From Symsagittifera roscoffensis (Eukaryota; Xenacoelomorpha; Acoela; Convolutidae): a DNA stretch of 64,000 nucleotides. Shown in pieces: positions 51,898 to 61,424 of the stretch (within the stretch, counting starts at the first letter, position 1; every line of letters begins with the position of its first letter). The position numbers were made by a program, and so were the translations under genes. The stretch covers positions 85,855,574 through 85,919,573 of the forward strand of contig NC_087063.1 of the NCBI RefSeq assembly GCF_963678635.1, read 5' to 3'. The notes beneath the pieces were generated by a model. The model was given only the letters and a program-made list of their open reading frames with translations. It was not told where the DNA came from and made no database searches.

Positions 51898-52409
51898 TTA
51901 CTTAGCTATTTCGACATTTTTGTTTTCAGCTGCTTTGTCTAAACTTTGTTGCAGCTTCTGCTTTTCCAGTGCCAAAGCAGCTCGTTCTTTGTCTTCATTC
52001 TGTCTTCTTTCAACTTCAATCTGCAAACTCTTCTGGGCCTCCAGCTCCCGTTGCTTTTTGTTGGCATTTTTTTCAGCATAAAGAAAAATTTTGCCATCTT
52101 GCATTTCCTTGTACTTAAACCAAAGAGCAAGAGCTTGTTCTGCGTCAAACTCCTCGAACTTCTTCTGTTCAATTTTCAGTTGATTTTTTGATTTATCATA
52201 AACAAAATAATCTTTATAAGGACAGAAAGACATAGAAATAGACTACTCACTGTCCAACCCAACTCATGGAATCCCTCAAGCTGTAAACTAGAGAATTCTC
52301 GCGACTGTTCTCCTGCTTCTGTTTCTTGCTCAGAAAAAGGGGCATCAGCTCCTTGTTCGTGAAATATCTTTTTCGTTGGTTCCAGTTCCACGGGTTCTTT
52401 CATGTTCAC
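51898..52409 (-). pseudogene. Two-exon coiled-coil gene copy B3
   Basis: Differs from B2 by very few substitutions (for example GKIFLYAEK for GKTFLYAEK). Same donor, acceptor and 86-bp intron layout; both exon frames open. Confidence 0.45.
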
Positions 52410-53149
52410 TCACATCGGTTTGCTCTGATATATGTCCAATAACTCTAGTATGAGAAAGGTTTTTGCCTTTTTACCACCCTCTTTTAGCAACTTGACACAA
52501 GTGCTCAATGCCGGCAGTGATATTTGCTCCAGTATAAATCGAATGAAACAGAGAGCGTCTCTCCGCTAGATTATAAAGCAAATGTGATCAATTGCTTAAA
52601 CATGCTCATTTTTTGAGACATATCAGATAGCAGAAAATAATGAACATGTTCTAGAAGGGGATGAAGGGAATGAGTTGTTAACTAGCTTGAAAAAAGTTAA
52701 CCTGATGAAGATGTAGAAGGGGGAAGTATTGACAGAAACAAATCGTCTTAAACCACTGGTAAACCTTTATTTACGAAGGTCCATTCATCGTACGTTTTGA
52801 TTTGAAAAACCGTAGAAAACACAATTTCCTCGAAGTTTTTCTGTAACAACCGCGGAAACATTGTTGTTGATTTTAGCTGTTTTGCTCGGTATTTGCTTCA
52901 AAGTTTCAGCAACTTGTAAATTGGGTGCAAACAAAAGCTGAAACGGGCTCAATTTCATCCACTTCTTGATTAGGTAAATTCTGGATTATTCTTGATTACG
53001 TAAATTCTTAAGATCGTAAGTATATACAATTTGCTATTTGTTTTTGTTTAATTGATTTGTAATTTTCACTACAAGAATTGGTTCATCATGAGTTGCGATT
53101 GAAATTTTTCTAGAACGCGTAATTTTTCTCGGTTTCAAACTCTTCATCT

Positions 53150-53299
53150 ACCAGTGATTGGCTTGCTACACTGTGTACACATTCTGGAGGACAACTCAGC
53201 AAAGCACGCAGTACAGAATGGTTGGTCGTCTCTCTAAGTGAACTTCTCCTTTTTTAGCTTTTTGTTGCAGTTGTGGCATTGGAAGCACTCTTTCTTGTA
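53150..53299 (-). pseudogene. LIM half-domain, FHL-like (copy 6)
   Basis: Copy of 47919-48068 with the same altered His. Confidence 0.55.
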
Positions 53300-53411
53300 G
53301 GGCTCATTCTTTTTTATGATTCCACATTCTTTAGCTCTAGATAGGACCAAGATTCTAAAGCGAATGTGAACTTCTCTGTAATTTCTCTCTACAAATTAAC
53401 GTGAAAAATCA

Positions 53412-53606
53412 TTATGAAAGATTTTTCCTTTCACAAAACGTGTTCTGTATCTTCTGCAATTTGGTCAATGGCTTCACTTTGAATTTCCTTCTTTCATATT
53501 CGAACTCACACGTCACTGTTATATGATCACTTCTGTTTTGGTCTTGTGTGTCGTTTTGACTGCTCGAGCCCGGGGGTCCATTCGGAAACGGCATCTCCCA
53601 CTGCAC
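53412..53606 (-). pseudogene. SUMO-like fragment, unit 3
   Basis: Same frame as unit 2 (PFPNGPPGSSSQND then HITVTCEFEYERRKFKVK). A deletion of about 60 bp separates it from the LIM block compared with unit 2. Confidence 0.55.
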
Positions 53607-54029
53607 TCAGTTGATCTCAAAACAACACACCAAATCACACTAAACAAAAAACCGAAAATTGCTTCGAATTCCATTACCAATTAATAACACTTGCTTTTTC
53701 GTTTCAACTCAGATAGTTCAGCGACTAAAGCTTTTTGAATTTTTTCCACATTTTCCAACATCAGCATTTTTTCTTTATTTACGGAGGTCCATTTATCGTA
53801 CGTTTTGATTTGAAAAACCGTAGAAAATACAATTTCCTCGATGTTTTTCTGCTACAACAGCGGAATCATTGTTGTTGATTTTCACTGTTTTGCTCGGTAT
53901 TTGCTTCAAAGTTTCAGCAACTTGTAAAATGGGTGCGAACAAAAGCTGAAACCGCGTCAAATTCATCCACTTCTTGATTAGGTAAGTTCTTGATTATTTT
54001 TGATTACCAAAGTTCTTGAGATCAGCTGC

Positions 54030-54175
54030 AATCTTCATCAGTAGTAAGGTAATTCGTAGGCGCTCCAACAGGGGGGGGGGGGGGGGTAACCTACCCAGGG
54101 GTGCTCCAGAGCCTTATCCCAAAACCACATAGGGGCTCCAAACAAGTTTTTGAAACCACAGGGGCACTCCAAAGA
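54030..54175. repeat. GCTCCA short repeats with a G16 tract, unit 3
   Basis: The G tract at about 54071 is 16 long, against 7 and 11 in the other units. One ~55-bp internal piece between two CCAAAACCACATAG motifs has been lost, consistent with slippage or recombination between them. Confidence 0.65.
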
Positions 54176-54509
54176 GGAAAATAAAATTACATGTTTTATA
54201 TCCTAAGTGCTATGAAATGACTATATTATAATAAGTCACTGCTGTTGTGATATATAATACAAAGATATGTCTGGTGACTGCATTTTCATGCGTTAACGTT
54301 CGATCAAGACTATAAAGTTCATATTTGAGTGCAATTAAATTTAACGTAAAAGTTATGGCCAATACATTTAAATCGTTGGTAGCTGTAAATCATTTCCTTT
54401 CCGTATGCATCTTTTATTGTTGAACCAAAGCTAAGCAATCTGAATCACTCACGAAGTTTGAAGAGCGGCTGACAGTCCGGTGTCATGACATAATTGAACA
54501 ATGAAAATA

Positions 54510-54898
54510 ATGGTGAAATTATGGCAGAATGAATTAAGCAAAATGATTTTAATTGGAGATTGGCATAAGATATTGATAGGGAGCATTTAAGTTTCTCTAT
54601 CTTCTCAACTGGTACAAGATCAAAAAACTGTTGTATTAACGATCCTTATATAGTTTTCATATCACGGTGGAAAAAAGTAGCAAATAATGCACCAAAAAAA
54701 TATGAGCAGAGTTGTAAAGAACAGTTTTACTTGAACGATCTTTTACAAATAACGTGGTGTATTTATGCAAAACTAAAGTATGGGAAGGCTACTGATCTAT
54801 CAATTGCTACTTATGAAAACATATTTGATTATTCGTTCGATTTTGCCTCGAAATTGATTGAGAAAAGGGGTGGAGCGAATGATTCGACTTTGTTTTGA
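54510..54898 (+). pseudogene. MVKLW-type Polinton ORF, unit 3 (element B)
   Basis: Nearly identical to 49388-49776, with the same deletion after IGDWH, so one event before the duplication of units 2 and 3. Confidence 0.5.
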
Positions 54899-54899
54899 T

Positions 54900-55455
54900 A
54901 AACTTTTAAAATATTAAAAACTTCCAGTGGTCTATTTAAATATCTACCACCGAGATATAAGACTGAGTAAGTGGTATCTTCAAGGTTTCTTTCACATCCA
55001 CTGGCTTGAAATTCAGCAGGTCCACGGGGCGTTGAAAAAAAAATGAAATTGGAAAAACGTAGAGGTACTTCAACGGACTTAAAAATTATTCACGAGATCC
55101 ATTTGAACGTGAAAAAAACCTATCCGGAAAACTCTGACCGCCGAAACTATTTTCTAGCTACTTGTTCTCTGTTTTTTTTTCTAGTTAAAATGACGTTAGC
55201 TATGACGTTGCCATTAAACTTCGACCATATGAAGGTCTGATTGGCATAGATAATTTTTCAAGGGACAAATACCTGAATGATTAAAAAATATTACGTCTGC
55301 ATGCAATTTTACACGATGCCGCGGGATTTGTTGACGAAGTTTATAACAATGGTCCCACCTACTGTTACATGTTACCCTGGAAGTGCAACAACGGCCTGAT
55401 TGGTCACTTGAATGGTATTACTTTCTGTTTAAATGTTAAACTGACAAAACCAAGT
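54900..55455 (+). pseudogene. KLEKRR-type gene, element B
   Basis: KLEKRRGTSTDLKIIHEIH (55043-55240), then, after a frame change, LIGIDNFSRDKYLND followed by TAA, then LHDAAGFVDEVYNNGPTYC and LIGHLNGITFC. Homologous to 7690-8210 in element A. Two or more breaks. Confidence 0.6.
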
Positions 55456-55472
55456 CTCTATCAATTGTTAGA

Positions 55473-55972
55473 ATGTTGAAGGAAAGATCAGTCGTGCTAG
55501 ACTTGGAAGGATTCCGTTGTAGAAAAAAATTAAAATTATAGTTAAAGAACTAGCATTTACAACTTCTGATTACAGTGACTCTCTGATTTTTCTACCTCCA
55601 GCCAGCTTCAATTCACTTCCTAAATCTGAACAAAAAGCTTACAACTGGTTGACAAATAACTTGCACGGAATTCACTGGTAAAGCGGTATTTTTTTATATT
55701 TAAATCGCAATCAGATTATTCAAAGTTTTGTTTTGAGAACTCTCAACACCGTATTTTACGCTAAAGGAAAAAAAAAGAGTGACCTTCTGGCAACGTATTT
55801 GGATCGAAAAGTTGCGAACCTTAATGAATTGGGTTGCCCGAGAATTAAAAATTTACATTTGAAAAACTATCCAGCTTGCAATAGACATTTTCATCATAAC
55901 CACTCCAGGAATCACTGCGCACTGAAGAAAAGCAAGGCGTTTTTTGATTGGCTGAAGAACGAGCAACAGCGA
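55473..55972 (+). pseudogene. DEDD exonuclease-type gene, element B, broken
   Basis: It starts at ATG 55473 with SVVLDLEGF (Asp-x-Glu motif), then a frame change near 55525. SDSLIFLPPASFNSLPKSE and WLTNNLHGIHW end at a TAA (55679-55681), after which VFYAKGKKKSDLLA, LNELGCPRIKNL and the Cys/His region HHNHSRNHCALKKS continue to about 55970. It aligns along its length with 7209-7682 in element A but is interrupted at other places. The family role is a 3'-5' exonuclease of the Polinton; here inactive. Confidence 0.6.
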
Positions 55973-55979
55973 GAGATTA

Positions 55980-56300
55980 GTGAAGCTGGAGACGTACCTA
56001 TCTCCAAATTCAGTGTTATGTGCTTGGATGACTCCAGAGATTGACATCAAAATATCGTTAACAAGAGTTGAACGAATCCATTGCCGAGGTCAGGTGGTGC
56101 AGCGAAAAGAACATATCACTTTATCTGAAGAAGAATTAACTACTTTGAGAAGGTTTTCCCCGGTGATTGACCAATTCACATACTTTCAACGATTCAAGTT
56201 TATTCAAAATGTTTACCAGCAAACGAGGAATTTATCTTCCCAAGCTAGACTTAGTACCCAGACGTCAGCCCGGATTTCAAATGGATCTCAGCAGCAGTGA
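55980..56300 (+). pseudogene. Conserved Polinton protein, element B copy, start codon lost
   Basis: Homologue of 6853-7197: SPNSVLCAWMTPEIDI, RVERIHCRGQVVQRK and LSEEELTTLRRFSPV. The frame is clean from 55980 to 56300, but only a GTG is available. The N-terminal MSVNNE-type sequence is in another frame, so a small indel removed the start. Confidence 0.55.
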
Positions 56301-56481
56301 CTTACCTGAAGAAGTTCAGAAAGTAGTAAAAGAAAACTCAGTGAAGAAAGTCATATGTTATGTGAAAACTAAAAATATCCCAGCTAATTATGTAGTGGAA
56401 GTGTATGACAATGAAAAGGACACTTCTAATGTTTATACTGGCTATACTCGATACGATAATTTTTACTGTTCAGAAGAGTAA
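56209..56481 (+). CDS. Small conserved Polinton protein, element B copy, 90 aa
   Basis: ATG at 56209 (MFTSKRGIYLPKLDLVPRRQ), intact to TAA 56479-56481. Aligns with 6666-6944 throughout, ending NVYTGYTRYDNFYCSEE. It overlaps the previous frame by 92 bp, as in element A. One of the few unbroken genes of element B; function unknown. Confidence 0.6.
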   Translation: MFTSKRGIYLPKLDLVPRRQPGFQMDLSSSDLPEEVQKVVKENSVKKVICYVKTKNIPANYVVEVYDNEKDTSNVYTGYTRYDNFYCSEE

Positions 56482-56581
56482 ATAATGAACTTCATAACCA
56501 CACATTTTTCTTCCTCAATAAGAAACGGTTGATATAGATAGATAGTCGGAGAGAGTGAGAGAAAAAAAAATTGAAAACCTG

Positions 56582-56866
56582 AATGTCTGAAATAGAAGAT
56601 GATGAGCCCGATGCAACTATAGTTACTGATTTTGTTTATGATCGAAATAACACCGAACAAAAACATTGGAAGTTTGTTTTGATGCCACTGTTCCCAGATC
56701 AGAAGTAGTTTTTTTGTCCCAAATGGTTATAATTTTAGTTTTACTAAGCTTTTGTATCTATAAACTTTCTTCGACACAACTAAGCTCTAAGCTGTGAAGA
56801 AACATCAGTTTGGTTTTCCATATTGTCTGGTTTAGTTGGGTACGTGTTACCAAACCCAAGGATGTG
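56582..56866 (+). pseudogene. Small Polinton membrane protein, element B, frameshifted
   Basis: Starts MSEIEDDEPDATIVTDFVYD (ATG 56582), shifts near 56690 through the hydrophobic segment, and ends in the conserved CEETSVWFSILSGLVGYVLP. The TGA overlaps the place where the ATPase start codon should be. Confidence 0.55.
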
Positions 56867-57586
56867 AATAAAACTATCGATACGTTGACGAGACTGTTTA
56901 TGGCAGTTGTAGTACCTTCAGGATCAGGAAAAACAGAATTAATTTTCAAGTTATTGAAAGGGAGAAATTTTTAACCAAAATTTGGAAGAGTGTTAATTTT
57001 TTACAAAGATTTTCAACCTATACTTAGGGACGAGTTGAACGCTGGCAGAATCCATATAGAATTTTTCAACTTTGATGGATTCGATCGTTTGAGAAACATT
57101 GAAAACATACTGTTAGTGTTTGATTACTCATGCGAAGAAATATACAATGATAAAGAATTCGTTAAACTAGCCACAGCAGGAAGACACAAAGGCTTAGATG
57201 TTGTTTATATCAAACATAATTTATTCCAACAAAGACGATGGTCACGAACTATAGGTTTGAACACATCTCACATCTTTTTATTCAAATCACCGCGTGATAT
57301 TCAGCATATTGATCACCTCGAAAGACAATTTAATGCACCTAATTTTCTACGACAATCGTATGAACTGGCTACAAAGGACAGCTTTGGACCTCTTTTAATA
57401 GATTCAGATCCCCGAACATCAGACTGTCTCAGATACCGTTCAAACATAATACCACCTGGTCCGTCAATTTTTTATTTACCATTAGATAAGGCAGAAGTGA
57501 CACCCATCACAAATGAACGCGAAAAAATTATCTATTCTGCAGCACATGGTACAATTGAATCGAAGTCAACTACGGAGCTTTATTAG
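56864..57586 (+). pseudogene. Packaging ATPase, element B copy 1, inactivated
   Basis: In the frame used here the gene has exactly the same codon count as the intact element A ATPase (240 plus stop). The start codon is GTG at 56864 instead of ATG. The Walker A box has Val in place of its first Gly (VPSGSGKT, 56912-56935). A TAA interrupts at 56972-56974. The second Walker B acid is Tyr (VFDYS, codon 57125-57127). From 56990 the frame is clean to TAG 57584-57586. Four independent lesions in two catalytic motifs and the frame show it is dead; the duplicate at 60682 still has the Asp-Asp pair. Confidence 0.75.
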
Positions 57587-57790
57587 AAAACCATCAAATA
57601 CTCATGTTATACCAGTCGTTTGCGAATGCTTGTTCAATGTAGTCAACGGTAATGTGCCTGTTTTATTCCAAATCTTAATTATATCGAAGAAACATATAAG
57701 GTTCTAATCAATCCAAAAACGAGTCTTGAAAAAAAATCAGCTGTTATATTGAGTAAACAAGGATTTTTTTCTAATCAGACATATACTTTA
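57513..57790 (+). pseudogene. Small conserved Polinton protein, element B copy 1
   Basis: ATG 57513 inside the ATPase end; SILQHMVQLNRSQLRSFIRK and VVCECLFNVVNGNV match 5420-5668. The frame shifts after GNV at about 57655, with a basic tail and KQGFFSNQT readable in another frame. Confidence 0.6.
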
Positions 57791-57819
57791 TTTTTGCTTC
57801 AAGTATTTGACAGCATAAA

Positions 57820-59618
57820 ATTACAGCACAAGAGTTTGTTCTGATTCCGAAGCATATTTATATTAAACAACAACCCCATGCAGCGCAAATTTTGCTTGAC
57901 AACTCAATCAAACATGAAAAACCGCAACTATAATACTTGAATCGATCAAGAACCCTAAAAGCAACAACAACAACTAATCCTCCAGTTATACCACCCCTCG
58001 AAACACTTATCAATGCCACAGCAGACAACAATCAACAAGAACAAGCTCTACATCTCACTGAAGATGAGGGAAATGAGCTGGAAACAAGTATTGCGCTTAA
58101 TGACGCTTTATCCACTGAACGTATTACGTTACAATTACAACTCATGGACGAAAACAAACTTAAGCGAGCAAAAAAGTATCTGGAAATTATTAAAACATCA
58201 GAGCGAGTCACAATAAACAAAGAAAATGAAAATCTTCACGTTGATAAAGTTCGAACCGGCCTTAAGGCATTAGTTGTTTTGTATGATATACAACAGCAAA
58301 CTAAAAAGTTATACAACCCTGCTTTCATACTGATTTTGAGGTCTCTCAAACTTGACGAACAGTTGGTTATGAACAAGTATGCCAAATTCGCGGTTCAGTC
58401 AACGACTACGGAACAAGCTCAACAGAGGCAAAGAAGCAGAGGCTCCACAAATTTCCCTTCATTATCTACAGCCCTCCTTTGTCCCAAGAAACTATCGTCA
58501 ACAAGTTCCAGCTCAGAAAGCATTAAAAGACGCAAAACCAGAAGGACTGTTGCAGAGAGTGAAAGAGAATGGTCAGCGCAAAAACCCAAACGAGAAGAAG
58601 GCGCAGAAGAAGAAGACTCTGAATTTTACGGAACGCCCGATAACGATTCAGATTCTGCAGCGACAGAGAAGTCGAGGAAAAAAACAAAAAATGGCAAAAT
58701 TACACCAGCTGGAGAAAAACTATTGAGAACTAAATTTACAAGTAAAGGTACATTGTTTGGCAGTATACAGAACTTAAAAGAGGAATCAAAAATTTCACGA
58801 AGTAAAGTGAAACACTTTTTACATACAGAGCCTGCATATACAAAAAATCGAACAGTTCGTTGCAAAACACCACGCCTCTAAGTGATACTTTATGACATAG
58901 ACGAAATATGGTCAATTGACCTAGCGTATGTTGATAAACTTGCAGATTACAACAAAAACATTAAATATCTTATGGCTGCAGTGGATTGCATGTCACGCTA
59001 TCTACGTGTACAGCCATTGAAATCAAAGAATGCTACCTCAACTGCGGAAGCATTCAAACAAAAGATAAAAAAAAACAACCACAAAAAGTCTGGGTAGATA
59101 AAGGCACAAATTTCAAGGGGCCATTCAAAATTTTAGGTGAGGAAAAGGGCATCAAAACATACACAACAGAGAGTGAAAAAAATTCCATTTTCGCTGATAG
59201 GAACATTCGATCACTAAAAAATTTGATTTATAAATTTTTGGAGGACAAATGGATCTACTCCTACATCGATAAGCTTCAAGACTTTGTCAACACAACAAAC
59301 CTCGTAAATAAAATTAGCCCCCAATAAAGTGACAAAAAAGGAAGTTTTACATCTAATTTCATTAAGAGTGGAACAATCATTGAAACTAGTTTGCCGACCA
59401 AAGCTCTACGTTGACGATTTTGTGAGCATAGCAAAAGTTGACATCTCTTTTCGAAAAGGTTATAAGCAATCCTCACTGACGAAGGTTTTGAAATATTTGA
59501 CATACCAACAGGGAACCCACCGACTTATAATCTTATCGACGCTGATAGAGAACCAATAGAGGGTAAATTTTATGAGCCCGAACTAATCAGAGTAATGGAA
59601 AAGGAAAGATCAAGCTAA
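57820..59618 (+). pseudogene. Polinton pre-integrase/integrase gene, element B copy 1
   Basis: Long frame with QEFVLIPKHIYIKQQPH at the start (ATG lost), a TAA at 57931-57933, then a clean 314-codon stretch (to 58881): helical domain RAKKYLEIIKTSERVTI and GLKALVVLYDIQQQTK, acidic GTPDNDSDS, and KVKHFLHTEPAYTKNRTV. After a TAA at 58879-58881 comes the catalytic core: first Asp in WSIDLAYV (58918-58920), second in WVDKGTNFKG, third position Asp instead of Glu in FADRNIRSLK (59196-59198). An A9 tract near 59062 shifts the frame. The C-terminal barrel follows (PKLYVDDFVSIAKVDISF, IEGKFYEPELIRV) to TAA 59616-59618. The DDE integrase family is clear; this copy is inactive. Confidence 0.75.
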
Positions 59619-59621
59619 ACA

Positions 59622-60429
59622 ATGTCTAGCAACTTTGGAGGTGACAAAGAATCATTTAGTATTACATTGGTGTCAGTCATCAGCCTCAATGAATATCTTC
59701 ATTGACAACTCACTAGCGAGTTTTAAAAAGCTGCTGAGTGAAGATATTAATCTGCAAGGCGAATGGAGAGTTGCATTGACAGAAATAACGTTTCCCACTC
59801 ATTTCAACAATGTAACAGATAATAAAATAGTGTACTACAAAAACGACAAAGGTGAATATGACAAAATCGAGAAATTATTCAACGAAATCAATCGGAAGGT
59901 TGATCTTGATATTTTCAGTTATAGCATCGACCCCATTACCAAACATCTTTCAATTTGGATGCATTATTGGGAAGGCGTTACCTTTGAGAGCCCACAAATT
60001 CCTAGTATTTTAGGTTTCAAAGGTATAAGAGATGGAACGGGCTACCATATCGGCTATGAAGAATCCAGTCATATCCATAGCACTCTCACATCGCAAAACC
60101 GTATTTCCGACTACCCTGATGATATCTCTGCTGGAACCCAGATGATGTTTATCTACTTGGATATAATCCATTATCAGATTGTGGGTGACAACAAAGCACC
60201 GTTGCTCAGAGTCATTGATACTAATCGACGAGTGAAAAACGGTTACGTTTGCAGCATTGAACCAAAACATCGCAAAGTTTTTAGCAACTTAGATTATAAA
60301 AAACTCCTCGTGAATAAGATCCAGACCATTGCGGTAAAGCTACGAACAGAAACCGATAGACTTGTACCGTTTGCGGGAGGAGGAGGGAAAGTTGTTTTGA
60401 CTTTAAAATTTCCAAACTTTTCTGATTAA
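59622..60429 (+). pseudogene. Polinton minor capsid (penton-like) protein, element B copy 1
   Basis: ATG 59622 (MSSNFGGDKESFSITLV) with a frame change near 59680, then a clean frame to TAA 60427-60429. Motifs SLASFKKLLSEDINLQGEW, VALTEITFPTHFNNV, QIVGDNKAPLLRVI and a C-terminal YKKLLVNKIQTIAVKLRT, VPFAGGGGKVVLTLKF are those of the second conserved capsid-type protein of animal Polintons. I take it as the single-jelly-roll penton-like minor capsid protein that would fill icosahedral vertices. The exact capsid position is from family knowledge and not certain. Only one break is visible. Confidence 0.6.
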
Positions 60430-60433
60430 GCTT

Positions 60434-60664
60434 ATGGAGGCATACTATCATAACCAAGCGACCATGCCTCACTTCTGAGGACATTACAGACAGCGGGGTA
60501 GTGGTTTCGGTGCTCTGGCTATGGGTATTGGACGAGTAGCACTTCCGTTAGCTCGGAAATTTATAGTACCAGCAGCAAAACCTATTGGAAAAAAATTACT
60601 TGTTCAAGCAGCACTCGAATTAATAGATATAGCAACCAGTAAAAAAAGCCCAAACAAGCCATGA
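60434..60664 (+). pseudogene. Small Gly-rich/hydrophobic Polinton virion-type protein
   Basis: ATG 60434 (MEAYYHNQATMPHF), in-frame TGA at 60476-60478, then GHYRQRGSGFGALAMGIGR, ALPLARKFIVPAAKPIGKK and LIDIATSKK to TGA 60662-60664. Small proteins with a Gly-rich start and an amphipathic helix recur between penton-like and major capsid genes in Polintons and adintoviruses and have been compared with adenovirus core or membrane-lytic proteins. I cannot decide which. The tandem duplication junction lies 17 bp after it. Confidence 0.5.
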
Positions 60665-60681
60665 AAAACACATTAAAAAAT

Positions 60682-61190
60682 TGGATTCGATCGTTTGAGA
60701 AACATTGAAAACATACTGTTAGTGTTTGATGACTCATGCGAAGAAATATACAATGATAAAGAATTCGTTAAACTAGCCACAGCAGGAAGACACAAAGGCT
60801 TAGATGTTGTTTATATCAAACATAATTTATTCCAACAAAGTCGATGGTCACGAACTATAGGTTTGAACACATCTCACATCTTTTTATTCAAATCACCGCG
60901 TGATATTCAGCATATTGATCACCTCGAAAGACAATTTAATGCACCTAATTTTCTACGACAATCGTATGAACTGGCTACAAAGGACAGCTTTGGACCTCTT
61001 TTAATAGATTCAGATCCCCGAACATCAGACTGTCTCAGATACCGTTCAAACTAATACCACCTGGTCCGTCAATTTTTTATTTACCATTAGATAAGGCAGA
61101 AGTGACACCCATCACAAATGAACGCGAAAAAATTATCTATTCTGCAGCACATGGTACAATTGAATCGAAGTCAACTACGGAGCTTTATTA
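60682..61190 (+). pseudogene. Packaging ATPase, element B copy 2, 5'-truncated
   Basis: Begins at codon for GFDRLRNIENILLVFDDSC, so Walker A is missing but the Walker B Asp-Asp is intact. A 1-nt deletion after RYRSN (about 61051) shifts the frame before the C-terminal LPLDKAEVTPITNE region. Confidence 0.7.
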
Positions 61191-61395
61191 GAAAACCATC
61201 AAATACTCATGTTATACCAGTCGTTTGCGAATGCTTGTTCAATGTAGTCAACGGTAATGTGCCTGTTTTATTCCAAATCTTAATTATATCGAAGAAACAT
61301 ATAAGATTCTAATCAATCCAAAAACGAGTCTTGAAAAAAAATCAGCTGTTATATTGAGTAAACAAGGATTTTTTTCTAATCAGACATATACTTTA
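61118..61395 (+). pseudogene. Small conserved Polinton protein, element B copy 2
   Basis: Repeat of 57513-57790 with the same frame change after GNV. Confidence 0.6.
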
Positions 61396-61424
61396 TTTTT
61401 GCTTCAAGTATTTGACAGCATAAA

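Larger units (their letters stand above)
50573..55690. repeat. Higher-order array unit 3, running into Polinton B
   Basis: A3 (50.57-51.88 kb), B3 (51.88-53.35 kb), SUMO-like (53.41-54.03 kb), Polinton segment from 54.03 kb. At TTTTTTATATTTA (about 55690), the point where unit 2 broke, unit 3 continues into the rest of the exonuclease and the full gene set of element B. This makes unit 3 the likely source of the amplified Polinton part. Confidence 0.8.
57076..60681 (+). repeat. Tandem duplication, copy 1 (~3606 bp)
   Basis: Starts at TGGATTCGATCGTTTGAG inside the ATPase and ends just after the Gly-rich gene. Copy 2 repeats it at +3606 with about ten differences. Confidence 0.9.
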
